A stretch of 64,000 bases of DNA. Source: Bombella pluederhausensis. GTDB lineage: Bacteria > Pseudomonadota > Alphaproteobacteria > Acetobacterales > Acetobacteraceae. The notes under the pieces were generated by a model that was given only the letters and a program-made list of their open reading frames with translations, made no database searches and was not told the DNA's origin. The stretch spans positions 310,001-374,000 of the forward strand of contig NZ_JANIDY010000002.1 of assembly GCF_026385525.1 (NCBI RefSeq). The letters run 5' to 3'. This document shows, piece by piece, positions 28,796 through 38,828 of the stretch; the first letter of the stretch is position 1; each line of letters opens with the position of its first letter. Made by a program: the position numbers and the translations under genes.

Positions 28796-30175
28796 TCAGG
28801 CTCCTGCCTTGCTGGTTGTGCGGGCTGCGGCGCGGCGGTCCATGACGGCAACAAACCGCTCGAAAAGATAGAAACTGTCAGTCGGGCCGGGGCTGGCTTC
28901 CGGATGATACTGGACGGAGAAGGCTTCTTTCACGGTGGAAGCAAGCCCTTCGTTGGAGCCGTCAAACAGGCTGACATGTGTCACTTTGACGGTATTGGGC
29001 AGGGACTTCTCATCCACGGCGAAACCGTGATTCTGGCTGGTGATTTCCACCCGGCCCGTTGTGAGGTCTTTCACAGGCTGGTTGGCACCACGATGGCCAC
29101 GGTCTAGCTTGTAGGTCGTGCCGCCCAGTGCCCGTGCCAGAAGCTGATGGCCGAGGCAGATGCCAAAGACGGGGATGTCGGCATCCATGACGGCCTGAAT
29201 GGCCGGGACAGCATAGACGGCTGTAGCGGCAGGGTCTGCCGGACCATTGGAGAGGAAGACGCCTTCCGGCTTCAGGGCGAGGATTTCCTCACCCGTGGCG
29301 GTGCCGGGGAGAACATGGACATCACAGCCAGCGGCCACGAGGCTGCGGAGAATGTTGTCCTTGGCACCATAATCCAGAGCCACGACACGGCGCTTCACAG
29401 CCCGTTCGGGGCGGGTATTGTGCCATGTGGTCTTGGTCCATTTGCGGGCGGGCTGGGCGACTTCCTTGACGAGGTCCATCCCTTCCAGACCCGGCCAGTC
29501 TGCGGCTTTCTTGCGCAGGGCAGCGAGGTCGAAACGGCCATCTTTCGGGTAGAACAGAAGGGCATTCTGTGGCCCTTTGTCCCGTAGAAGACGGGTGATG
29601 CCTCGTGTATCCACACCGCTGATGCCGGCCCGTTTGTGTGCTTTCAGCCAGTCCTGCAACGGCTTGGCGGAGCGCCAGTTGGCCGGGGCGGTGACATCTT
29701 CTTTCACCACGAGGCCAAGGGCGGCCATGGTCGGGGCTTCGTCATCATCCTTGTTGGTGCCGACATTGCCGATATGGGGGAAGGTGAAGGTGATGATCTG
29801 CCCGGCAAAGGACGGGTCTGTCAGTGTTTCCTGATAGCCGGTCATGCCGGTGGAGAAGCAGAGCTCACCTACGGCACCGTCATTGAAGGCACCGAAACCA
29901 CGGCCCCAGAAGTGGGAGCCATCGGCCAGCACGAGCACGGCTGTTGCGCCTTTGGGGGGCATGTCATCGTTAGGATGGGTCATGGCGGATGTCTCCTCTG
30001 ACGTCTCGTTCAGGTCGGCCAGGGTGATCCCCGGCACATGAAGCAGGGCGGGCCAATGTTTGGTGGGTACCATACCAGCCTGACGCCATTTGCGCACGGC
30101 CTCGGTCGTAACCCCGGTAAGCTGGGCGATCTCAGCCGCACCGCCCGCTTTCTTTATGAGTGAATCAACGTTCAT
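28796..30175 (-). CDS. carA: Carbamoyl-phosphate synthase small subunit with N-terminal helix-turn-helix-like extension
   Basis: The glutaminase subunit passes ammonia to CarB. The standard CarA part begins near residue 77 (ATAVLVLADGSHFWGRGFG) and has the class I amidotransferase triad: FGICLGHQLLA with the nucleophilic cysteine, and QYHPEASPGP. Residues 1-60 are extra: SLIKKAGGAAEIAQLTGVTT then AVRKWRQAGMVP and LLHVPGITLADLNE look like a small Cro/YdaS-type DNA-binding fold. A second start at 29983 (MTHPNDD) has its own strong AGAGGAG site, so a short CarA without this domain could also be made. From memory, HTH-like domains at CarA N-termini have been noted elsewhere; I could not verify this. 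Two palindromes lie upstream. Confidence 0.93.
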   Translation of the reverse strand: MNVDSLIKKAGGAAEIAQLTGVTTEAVRKWRQAGMVPTKHWPALLHVPGITLADLNETSEETSAMTHPNDDMPPKGATAVLVLADGSHFWGRGFGAFNDGAVGELCFSTGMTGYQETLTDPSFAGQIITFTFPHIGNVGTNKDDDEAPTMAALGLVVKEDVTAPANWRSAKPLQDWLKAHKRAGISGVDTRGITRLLRDKGPQNALLFYPKDGRFDLAALRKKAADWPGLEGMDLVKEVAQPARKWTKTTWHNTRPERAVKRRVVALDYGAKDNILRSLVAAGCDVHVLPGTATGEEILALKPEGVFLSNGPADPAATAVYAVPAIQAVMDADIPVFGICLGHQLLARALGGTTYKLDRGHRGANQPVKDLTTGRVEITSQNHGFAVDEKSLPNTVKVTHVSLFDGSNEGLASTVKEAFSVQYHPEASPGPTDSFYLFERFVAVMDRRAAARTTSKAGA

Positions 30176-30252
30176 ATATTTGCTGCTCTGCCTCGTGCCC
30201 TGTCGGCCTGATATGTGGTTGGGCTTTCATTTTCATAAACCAGCAAGGGTCT

Positions 30253-30273
30253 TATGGGAAGTTTTTTCCCATA
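30253..30273. promoter_or_regulatory. Palindrome copy 1 between carA and yqeY
   Basis: Perfect 8-base arms TATGGGAA (30253-30260) and TTCCCATA (30266-30273) flank GTTTT. The 17-base core TGGGAAGTTTTTTCCCA recurs exactly at 30305-30321, 50 bases away. The pair lies in the 258-base divergent gap upstream of the HTH-CarA gene and fits a double operator. Confidence 0.6.
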
Positions 30274-30304
30274 TGCGGCATTCATCACGGTGTCCTGGAA
30301 AGGG

Positions 30305-30321
30305 TGGGAAGTTTTTTCCCA
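30305..30321. promoter_or_regulatory. Palindrome copy 2 between carA and yqeY
   Basis: This is an exact second copy of the core TGGGAAGTTTTTTCCCA, with 6-base arms here. It is about 130 bases upstream of the carA start and about 110 bases upstream of yqeY on the other strand, so it could affect either gene. Confidence 0.6.
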
Positions 30322-30433
30322 GATGTGTGGTCGATCCATGATGACTGCCCTCATATCGACAGGATGGAGCTGGACTGTTACCTCTTACGCTCCTGTGTAG
30401 AGATTATAAACTCATAATTAAGAGAGAACCATC

Positions 30434-30886
30434 ATGTCGCTCCGTACCCGTATCATGGATGATCTCAAGGCCGCCATGAAGGCCGGTCAGTCCGAGCGTG
30501 TGGCGCAGATTCGTGCCATTTCTGCCAAGATCAAGGACCTTGATGTCGCAGCCCGTGCCAAGAGCGGTGAGGTGAGCGAGGAGGACATCCTTCTGGCTCT
30601 GCGTTCCATGATCAAGACACGCACCGAGTCTGCCACCATGTATCATCAGGGCAATCGTCCTGAGCTGGCCGCAAAGGAAGAAGCCGAGATTGAGACCATC
30701 CGTGCCTATCTCCCGGCCGAACTTTCCGAGGAAGCCCTGAAGGAAGCCATTGCCGAGGCCGTGAAGGAAACGGGCGCAGAAAGCATGAAGGATATGGGCA
30801 AGGTGATGGGCGTCCTGAAAGGGCGCTTCGGTGCTGCACTGGATGCAGGCCGGGCCAGCGGTCTGGTCAAGGCGCATCTTGGCTGA
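30434..30886 (+). CDS. GatB/YqeY domain protein
   Basis: The 150-residue protein matches YqeY: LRTRIMDDLKAAMKAG, LALRSMIKTRTESATMY, AEIETIRAYLPAELSEEAL, and the closing KDMGKVMGVLKGRFGAALDA with GRASGLVKAHL. This domain also forms the tail of the tRNA amidotransferase GatB and binds tRNA; the standalone protein's role is not settled. It is divergent from carA and followed by a good terminator. In many alphaproteobacteria this gene lies just before dnaG-rpoD; here two transporter genes come between. Confidence 0.9.
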   Translation: MSLRTRIMDDLKAAMKAGQSERVAQIRAISAKIKDLDVAARAKSGEVSEEDILLALRSMIKTRTESATMYHQGNRPELAAKEEAEIETIRAYLPAELSEEALKEAIAEAVKETGAESMKDMGKVMGVLKGRFGAALDAGRASGLVKAHLG

Positions 30887-30918
30887 TTGCTGTTCCAGCT
30901 TTTACGCTGGAATGTGAG

Positions 30919-30954
30919 AAACCCCGTCCGGTTCTATTCCGGGCGGGGTTTTTT
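30919..30954 (+). terminator. Terminator after yqeY
   Basis: A 13-base stem with one G-U pair (AAACCCCGTCCGG at 30919-30931 with 30939-30951), a 7-base loop, then a T-run to 30954. It may also serve the convergent EamA gene through the A-run on the other side. Confidence 0.88.
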
Positions 30955-30958
30955 CATG

Positions 30959-31912
30959 TCAGTGATAGGAGTGAGAGGCTTCGTTGTTCTTGTGGGCACG
31001 GACACAGGCCAGAACGCCACTGACCGAGAGCAGGAAGGCCGCAGCCTCCCAGATGGTGGGCAGACGCTGTTCCCAGAGGAAGCCATAGATCAGTGAGAAC
31101 AGTGTTTCGAACAGGATCATCTGCCCGACCATTGTCAGGGGTAGCAGATGGGTCATGCGGTTCCAGAACGCATTGGCGATGGTGGAGGAGAACAGTCCCA
31201 CGCCACAGGAGATGAGAAAGAACCGTGCCCAGCCGGTTGTGGGCAGATGGGCGGGCCAGAAAAAGGCCGCCGGCAGAAGAATGATGAGCGAAAGAACGCC
31301 AGCCACAACGCCGGTCAGCAGGTTCCATTCGCCGCTCGTGATGTGCTCCAGCTTTTTCAGCCAGTCGGAATTGATGACGTTGAAAAGCGTCCAGCCTAGC
31401 AGGGAGCCAATGGCCATCAGCAGGCCGACAGCCTGCAACAGCGGACCGGTATGATGCAGGGCGGAGCCCACGAAAAAGTTCTGCCACGAGATGCAGAGAA
31501 TGCCCGCCGTACTGAGCAGGATGGATGGAATGAGCTGGCGGAATGTGACGACCGCATTATGGCGGCAGATACCGGCCAGCGTCACCGTGACGGGAATGAA
31601 GCCAATGATGAGGGAGGGCATGGCCACACCGCTCAGCTGGATGGCGACACCCATCATGCTGTAATAGCCCACGCTCCCCAATATGGCGAGGAGCACCAAT
31701 GCCCGGAAGGCTTTGAAGGTGATGTGGGGCAAGACCTTGCTCAGCCGTGGGAGCAGGATCAGTAGAGAGACGACCCCAAAGGTCAGGTAACGTAGTGTTG
31801 CAAGCTGAAAGGGCGTGAAGGGAGCGACCAGTTCCGGGGCAAGGAAGGTGATACCCCAGAAGGCTCCCGCCATGGCACCATAGGCGGTGCCAATGAGAAT
31901 GGACCGTGTCAT
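30959..31912 (-). CDS. EamA/DMT-family transporter, copy 1
   Basis: The 317-residue inner-membrane protein has about ten helices in two EamA repeats, as in drug/metabolite transporters. It begins MTRSILIGTAYGAMAGAFWG and contains LAPELVAPFTPFQLATLRY in the first repeat. The second repeat ends with NRMTHLLPLTMVGQMILFET and a final helix AAAFLLSVSGVLACVRAHK. It is clearly a paralogue of the next gene upstream (31998-32936) at both protein and DNA level. The substrate is unknown; amino acid or metabolite export is common in the family. It lies 85 bases downstream of copy 2 on the same strand. Confidence 0.88.
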   Translation of the reverse strand: MTRSILIGTAYGAMAGAFWGITFLAPELVAPFTPFQLATLRYLTFGVVSLLILLPRLSKVLPHITFKAFRALVLLAILGSVGYYSMMGVAIQLSGVAMPSLIIGFIPVTVTLAGICRHNAVVTFRQLIPSILLSTAGILCISWQNFFVGSALHHTGPLLQAVGLLMAIGSLLGWTLFNVINSDWLKKLEHITSGEWNLLTGVVAGVLSLIILLPAAFFWPAHLPTTGWARFFLISCGVGLFSSTIANAFWNRMTHLLPLTMVGQMILFETLFSLIYGFLWEQRLPTIWEAAAFLLSVSGVLACVRAHKNNEASHSYH

Positions 31913-31997
31913 GCAGGCTCGTTTTTTGGTTATTAATGTATGTGATTAGAGCCTGTGTTGTCGGTAACGCCCGTTCCGTCAAGGGGAAAAGGCGTGT

Positions 31998-32936
31998 TTA
32001 GCCGTGTTTTGCTGGCCCATGTGCCCGGACACAGGAGATCACGCCACTGATGGCCAGAATGATGGCGCAGCTCTCCAGCAATGTTGGGAAACGCTGTTCC
32101 CACAGGAAGCCATAGAACAGGGAAAAGAGCGTCTCGAACAGGATCATCTGCCCGACCATGGTCAGGGGCAGCAGGCGTGTCATGCTGTTCCAGAACGCAT
32201 TGGCCACTACTGAGGCCAGAAGACCCATGCCGCAGGCAATCATGAAGAAATGGACCCAGCCCGTAGTGGGCAGATGCTGCGGCAGAAGGAAGGCCAGAGG
32301 GAGCATCAGTAGGGCCAGCGCCCCGGTGACAAGGCCAGTCAGCAGGTTCCAATCATTGTTGGAGACATGATCAAGCTGTTTCAGCCAGTTGGCGTTTTTC
32401 ACGACAAAGCCCGTCCAGCTCAGCAGGGCAGCCGCAGCCATGAGAAGGCCGAGTATCTGGAGGAGAAGGCTGCCATGGTTCTGTGAGGAGGCATTATGGA
32501 AGTTCTGCCAGGCAATGCAGACAATCCCACCGGCGCTGAGCAGCATGGAAGGGACAAGCTGGCGGATGCTCACAACTGAATCCTGCCGCAGGGCGCCTAC
32601 GACTGTCACGGTGACCGGAATGAAACCCACGATCAGGGAGGGCATGGCCACACCACAGAGCTGCACTGCCGTGCTGAGCAGGCTGTAATAGACGATGTTA
32701 CCCATGAGGCTGAGCCCCAGCAGCCCCCACCATTCAGCAGCGCCCAGATGGGGCAGCAGCTTCTTCAGCCGGGGAGCGAGAAGAACCAGAGCGATGATCC
32801 CATATGTGACAAAGCGGACAGAAGCGAGTTGCAGCGGAGCAAAGGGGCCAATCAGTTCTGGTGCGAGGAGGGATAGCCCCCATAGGGCCCCCGCTGCGGC
32901 ACCACATGCAATGCCGATGAATGTGGAACGTGTCAT
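31998..32936 (-). CDS. EamA/DMT-family transporter, copy 2
   Basis: The 312-residue protein has the same ten-helix layout as copy 1 and shares long stretches with it: LLAPELIGPFAPLQLASVR, MPSLIVGFIPVTVTVVGALR and LLPLTMVGQMILFETLFSL. The two arose by tandem duplication. It is the upstream copy and its promoter should lie in the 130-base gap shared with dnaG. Together the pair interrupts the usual yqeY-dnaG-rpoD order on the opposite strand. Confidence 0.88.
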   Translation of the reverse strand: MTRSTFIGIACGAAAGALWGLSLLAPELIGPFAPLQLASVRFVTYGIIALVLLAPRLKKLLPHLGAAEWWGLLGLSLMGNIVYYSLLSTAVQLCGVAMPSLIVGFIPVTVTVVGALRQDSVVSIRQLVPSMLLSAGGIVCIAWQNFHNASSQNHGSLLLQILGLLMAAAALLSWTGFVVKNANWLKQLDHVSNNDWNLLTGLVTGALALLMLPLAFLLPQHLPTTGWVHFFMIACGMGLLASVVANAFWNSMTRLLPLTMVGQMILFETLFSLFYGFLWEQRFPTLLESCAIILAISGVISCVRAHGPAKHG

Positions 32937-33066
32937 GAAAGGCCCGCTCTCTGCTCTGTGGTAAGGTAAGGGTGATCTCCTTGTGTGTTGAGGCTGTGGC
33001 CTGTTTCGTCAAGGGGGAATTGGGGTATATCTTCCTTTTTGTGGGGGAGAATGTCACAGTGCGATC

Positions 33067-34920
33067 ATGGCTATAGATACTGCGTTTCTTGATGAGCTGC
33101 GCCAGCGGACATCCCTGACTTCTCTATTCAGCCGGCGTAACAAACTTGTCCGGTCCGGGCGGCACTGGAAGGCATGCTGCCCTTTTCATGGTGAGAAGAC
33201 GCCTTCGCTCTATATTTATGACGATCATTATCACTGCTTTGGCTGTGGGGCGCATGGCGATGCGATCAGCTATGTCATGCAGAGTGAAGGGTCAGGCTTT
33301 CGGGAAGCGGTGGAGCGACTGGCCAGTGAAGCCGGTATGGAAGTCCCCGCTGATGATCCTCAACAGGTTGAGAAGGCCCGTGTCCGGCAGACATTATATG
33401 ATGTTATGGATGAGGTTCAGGCCATCTATCGCCACCGTCTCTACCAGCCGGAAGGTCGTGCCGGGCTGGAGTATCTCCAGAAACGGGGCCTGACGGAGGA
33501 GACGCTGGAGCGTTTCGGGCTGGGCTGGTCCGGTGATGGGCGGTTCCTTCTGAAGGCTCTGGAGGGGAAGAACATCACGGCGGAGACGCTGGTGCAGGTC
33601 GGGCTGATGCGGACAGATGATGCCGGACGCCCCAGAGGGGAGCTGTTCTTCAACCGTGTCACTTTTCCCATTCGGGACAGGAAGGGGCGGATCATTTCCT
33701 TCGGGGGGCGTGTTCTGGGGGATGGGCAGCCCAAATATCTGAATGGGCCGGAGACGGACATATTCTCCAAGCGGCGGACGCTTTTCAATATCGATCAGGC
33801 TCGGCAGGCTATCCATAAGGGCGCAAAAGCCGTTGTGGTAGAAGGCTATATGGATGTCATCGCCATGGTGCAGGCGGGCTTTGGTGGGGCCGTGGCCCCG
33901 CTGGGCACGGCTCTGGGAGATGCTCAGTTAGAGCTGCTCTGGCGGATGACGGATACGCCCATCATCTGTTTCGATGGTGACGGGGCAGGGCAGCGTGCGG
34001 CTCTGCGTTCCTGTGAGGTGGCATTACCTTTGCTGAAGGTCGGGCGAAGCCTGCATTTCTGCCGTCTGGAAGGAGGGGATGATCCGGACTCTCTCATCAG
34101 GCGGGAGGGGAAGGAAGGCATGGAGGCCCGTCTTTCCAGCGCTCGCCCGATGGAGGTAGAGCTGTTCAGTCTGCTGACGGCGCAGGAGCGTGACCCAACA
34201 CCGGAACGGCGTGCGGCTCTACGGAAGAAGCTCTATGAGCTGAGCCAGATGATTCCGGACAAGCTGCTGGCTACTGAATATAGCAGCACGCTGAATGAGA
34301 TGTTCTTTGCCCGGTATCGCCGCCAGAAGCCGGGGCGGGGAGGCTATGGGGTGTCAGGTGCCAGCACGGTCCCGGTCATTCCTGTATCGGGCGTGCGGAC
34401 GGTGGCGGAAGGAAGTGGAGAGAGGCTGAACATCCTGACAGCCATTCTTCTGCAATATCCTGAAATCCTGCCAGGTATTGACCGGGAATATAATGCGCTT
34501 TCCCTGCCGGAACCTCTATCATCTATTCGTACGGCCCTATTGAGTTGGGCAGATGAGTGCACGGGTGCTTTGACAGCGGAGAGCTGTCAGGCATGGATGG
34601 CAGAGCACGGTCTGGCAGAAGCGGTGCGGCAGGTTTGCAGCAGCCCTATGCCTCGCCAGATTCGCATGGAAGATGGCGATGACCGCATGAGAGAAGCCAT
34701 GAAGCTCTGGTGGCATTTTTATGCGCTGGAGAATCTCAGGGCGCTTCAGGAAAATGTGGAGGAGGAGGTGCGCAGGACGGTGGATATCTTGTTCCGTTCC
34801 TCATCCGAATCGGACGAAGCGACCCGGCGGACCCTTCTGGTGGCCATGCAGGCCCGGCAGAATGTTCTTTTTGCCTTGCGGCGGGGTGAAAACCCCGCTC
34901 TTGAGGAGAAGGAAAGCTGA
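33067..34920 (+). CDS. dnaG: DNA primase
   Basis: The 617-residue primase makes RNA primers at the replication fork. The N-terminal zinc finger is intact (CCPFHGEKTPSLYIYDDHYH, then CFGCGAHGD). The Toprim core has AVVVEGYMDVIAMVQAG and IICFDGDGAGQRAALRS with its acidic metal ligands. The C-terminal third is the helicase-binding region and is poorly conserved, as usual. It lies 149 bases upstream of rpoD on the same strand, the classic macromolecular-synthesis pairing. Confidence 0.96.
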   Translation: MAIDTAFLDELRQRTSLTSLFSRRNKLVRSGRHWKACCPFHGEKTPSLYIYDDHYHCFGCGAHGDAISYVMQSEGSGFREAVERLASEAGMEVPADDPQQVEKARVRQTLYDVMDEVQAIYRHRLYQPEGRAGLEYLQKRGLTEETLERFGLGWSGDGRFLLKALEGKNITAETLVQVGLMRTDDAGRPRGELFFNRVTFPIRDRKGRIISFGGRVLGDGQPKYLNGPETDIFSKRRTLFNIDQARQAIHKGAKAVVVEGYMDVIAMVQAGFGGAVAPLGTALGDAQLELLWRMTDTPIICFDGDGAGQRAALRSCEVALPLLKVGRSLHFCRLEGGDDPDSLIRREGKEGMEARLSSARPMEVELFSLLTAQERDPTPERRAALRKKLYELSQMIPDKLLATEYSSTLNEMFFARYRRQKPGRGGYGVSGASTVPVIPVSGVRTVAEGSGERLNILTAILLQYPEILPGIDREYNALSLPEPLSSIRTALLSWADECTGALTAESCQAWMAEHGLAEAVRQVCSSPMPRQIRMEDGDDRMREAMKLWWHFYALENLRALQENVEEEVRRTVDILFRSSSESDEATRRTLLVAMQARQNVLFALRRGENPALEEKES

Positions 34921-35069
34921 AATATATCAGGTGGTATAGGGGTGGATTTGCCGACATAAAACGGGCAATCGCAAGTTTATGCTGTTTCGGTCCTTGACTT
35001 GGAGGGCCGGATTAACCACTTCCAAGCTGCCCCATTACTGGCTTTCGAGTAAAGTTGACGGAGAGACGC

Positions 35070-37013
<1,944 letters not shown>

Positions 37014-37022
37014 TCCGTTTTG

Positions 37023-37052
37023 CCGGTAAGGGCCTCAGGCCCTGCCGGTTTT
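37023..37052 (+). terminator. Terminator after rpoD
   Basis: The stem CCGGTAAGGGCC / GGCCCTGCCGG (one bulge, one G-U) starts at 37023 and is followed by TTTT. The rest of the 192-base gap to rpsF should carry the ribosomal-protein promoter. Confidence 0.75.
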
Positions 37053-37205
37053 CCTTGCCTTCAGGCCGTTTTCGTGCTTGAAGGTCGCTTTCCCTGCCGT
37101 GCGCTATGGCGGCGCAACGGCTATACCCGGCACTTCCCTATCGGGGGAGTGCGTTCAGGCCAGCGCTGGGCTGGTCCGGGTTGACCTTATCCGAAGGGAG
37201 TTTTC

Positions 37206-37658
37206 ATGCCACTTTATGAGACCGTGCTGATTGCACGTAATGATGTCTCTCAGGCTCAGGTTGAAACCCTGGTCGAGAACATCTCCGGTATTCTTGGCGA
37301 GCACGGCGGTACCATCCGCAAGCGTGAGTTCTGGGGTCTGCGTACCCTTGCTTACCGCATCAAGAAGAACCGCAAGGGCCATTATGTCCTGCTGGGGATC
37401 GAAGCCCCGGTTGAGGCCATGAACGAGATGAGCCGTCAGATGGGTCTGCATGACGATGTTCTGCGTCTGCTGACACTCCGTGTTGACGAGATTGACGAGA
37501 CACCGTCTCCGATCCTGTCCCGCAAGGACGACCGTGGTGACCGTGGGTCCCGTGGTGGTGCTTCCCGCAGCGGCGGGCGTTATGAGAGCGGCCGCGGTGG
37601 CCGTCGTCATAGCGATTCCTCAGAGACGCGCGATCACAACGCGGCTGCAGCGGAGTAA
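37206..37658 (+). CDS. rpsF: Ribosomal protein S6
   Basis: The 150-residue protein of the small subunit begins MPLYETVLIARNDVSQAQVE and keeps the core FWGLRTLAYRIKKNRKGHYV and DVLRLLTLRVDE. The last 45 residues are a long tail rich in Arg, Gly, Ser and Asp, as in many alphaproteobacteria. It starts the rpsF-rpsR-rplI operon; a GAAGGGAG ribosome-binding site precedes it. Confidence 0.97.
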   Translation: MPLYETVLIARNDVSQAQVETLVENISGILGEHGGTIRKREFWGLRTLAYRIKKNRKGHYVLLGIEAPVEAMNEMSRQMGLHDDVLRLLTLRVDEIDETPSPILSRKDDRGDRGSRGGASRSGGRYESGRGGRRHSDSSETRDHNAAAAE

Positions 37659-37664
37659 GAAACC

Positions 37665-37949
37665 ATGTCAGAGACAAACACGACACCGGCAGTCAGCCCT
37701 GCTTCCCGCCGTCTGGCCGTTGGGGCACGCCGTCCCTTCTATCGCCGCCGGAAATCCTGCCCGTTCTCCGGTGCTAACGCTCCGAAGATCGACTATAAGG
37801 ATGTGCGCCTTCTGAGCCGCTTCCTGTCCGAGCGTGGCAAGATCGTTCCCAGCCGCATCACGGCAGTGTCGGCTAAAAAGCAGCGTGAACTGGCGCAGGC
37901 GATCAAGCGCGCCCGCTTCCTCGCCCTGCTCCCTTACGTTGTAAACTGA
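37665..37949 (+). CDS. rpsR: Ribosomal protein S18
   Basis: The 94-residue protein pairs with S6 on the small subunit platform. [20 protein letters not shown], then [19 protein letters not shown] and [20 protein letters not shown] are the family core. It begins six bases after rpsF ends and 10 bases separate it from rplI. Confidence 0.97.
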   Translation: MSETNTTPAVSPASRRLAVGARRPFYRRRKSCPFSGANAPKIDYKDVRLLSRFLSERGKIVPSRITAVSAKKQRELAQAIKRARFLALLPYVVN

Positions 37950-37959
37950 GGAGCACGAC

Positions 37960-38580
37960 ATGTCCCAGACATCACTGATTCTGCTTCAGCGCGTGGAAAA
38001 CCTTGGCCAGATGGGCGATATCGTCCGTGTGAAGCCGGGTTATGCCCGTAACTTCCTGCTGCCGAAGGGCAAGGCCCTCCGTGCAACGGCTGCAAACCGT
38101 GCCCGCTTCGACAATGAGCGTGCCCAGCTGGAAGCCCTGAACATTCGCAAGCGTGAAGAAGCTGAGCGCCTTTCCGAGCGTATGCACGGCCTGAGCGTGA
38201 CGCTGATCCGTCAGGCTGGTGACAGCGGTAGCCTCTATGGCTCCGTGACGCCGCGTGACATCGCTGCTGCTGCTACGGCTGCTGGTCTGACCATCGCCCG
38301 TCAGCAGGTTGTGCTGGACGAGCCGATCAAGGTTCTTGGTCTGGTGGAAGCCCGTGTCATCCTGCACCCGGAAGTCTCCATCCAGATCACGGTCAATGTG
38401 GCCCGTTCTGAGGAAGAAGCCGAGCGTCAGGCTCGTGGCGAAGTCATCGGTCAGGAAGAAGAGGAGGATAATATCCTCGGTGAGCTTCATGCCGAGCGGG
38501 CTGCTGAAGAAGCTGCTGCCGAAGCCGCCGCTCTGGCAGCTGAAGGCGAAGTGGCTGAAGGCGCTGGCCACGAGGGCTGA
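37960..38580 (+). CDS. rplI: Ribosomal protein L9, long form
   Basis: The 206-residue protein has the usual L9 N-domain ([33 protein letters not shown]) and the C-domain with [13 protein letters not shown]. About 50 residues beyond the end of the normal 150-residue form make an acidic Glu/Ala-rich tail ([20 protein letters not shown] onwards). Such tails are common in alphaproteobacteria. A strong terminator follows. Confidence 0.96.
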   Translation: MSQTSLILLQRVENLGQMGDIVRVKPGYARNFLLPKGKALRATAANRARFDNERAQLEALNIRKREEAERLSERMHGLSVTLIRQAGDSGSLYGSVTPRDIAAAATAAGLTIARQQVVLDEPIKVLGLVEARVILHPEVSIQITVNVARSEEEAERQARGEVIGQEEEEDNILGELHAERAAEEAAAEAAALAAEGEVAEGAGHEG

Positions 38581-38613
38581 TCTCAGATCATCCTCACTGG
38601 ACTTGATCCAGAG

Positions 38614-38647
38614 AAACCCGGCAGATTACGATCTGCCGGGTTTTTTT
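38614..38647 (+). terminator. Terminator after rplI
   Basis: A perfect 13-base stem AAACCCGGCAGAT / ATCTGCCGGGTTT (38614-38626, 38631-38643) is closed by a TACG tetraloop of the stable UNCG type, followed by seven Ts. Confidence 0.93.
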
Positions 38648-38828
38648 ATGTCTGCTCTGAGCGTGTGGTCAGGAAAGCACGGTCTGGTGCAGCCTGTTTC
38701 TCTCTCCATATTTCCCTATGGCTAAGGGACTTGTCATATTCCTGAACTGTGTCAATGATTGATGCATGAGGATATGGGCCATCCATGGAGATGCGCCTGT
38801 CCTGATCCGGGCGAGGATGAAACAGCGC

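Noticed and set aside
30172-30354. 60-codon minus-strand frame ending in an ATGA overlap with the carA start, possible leader peptide
   Set aside because: It has no run of regulatory codons and no good ribosome-binding site, and the two palindromes inside it are read in different frames, so the conserved signal is at nucleic acid level.
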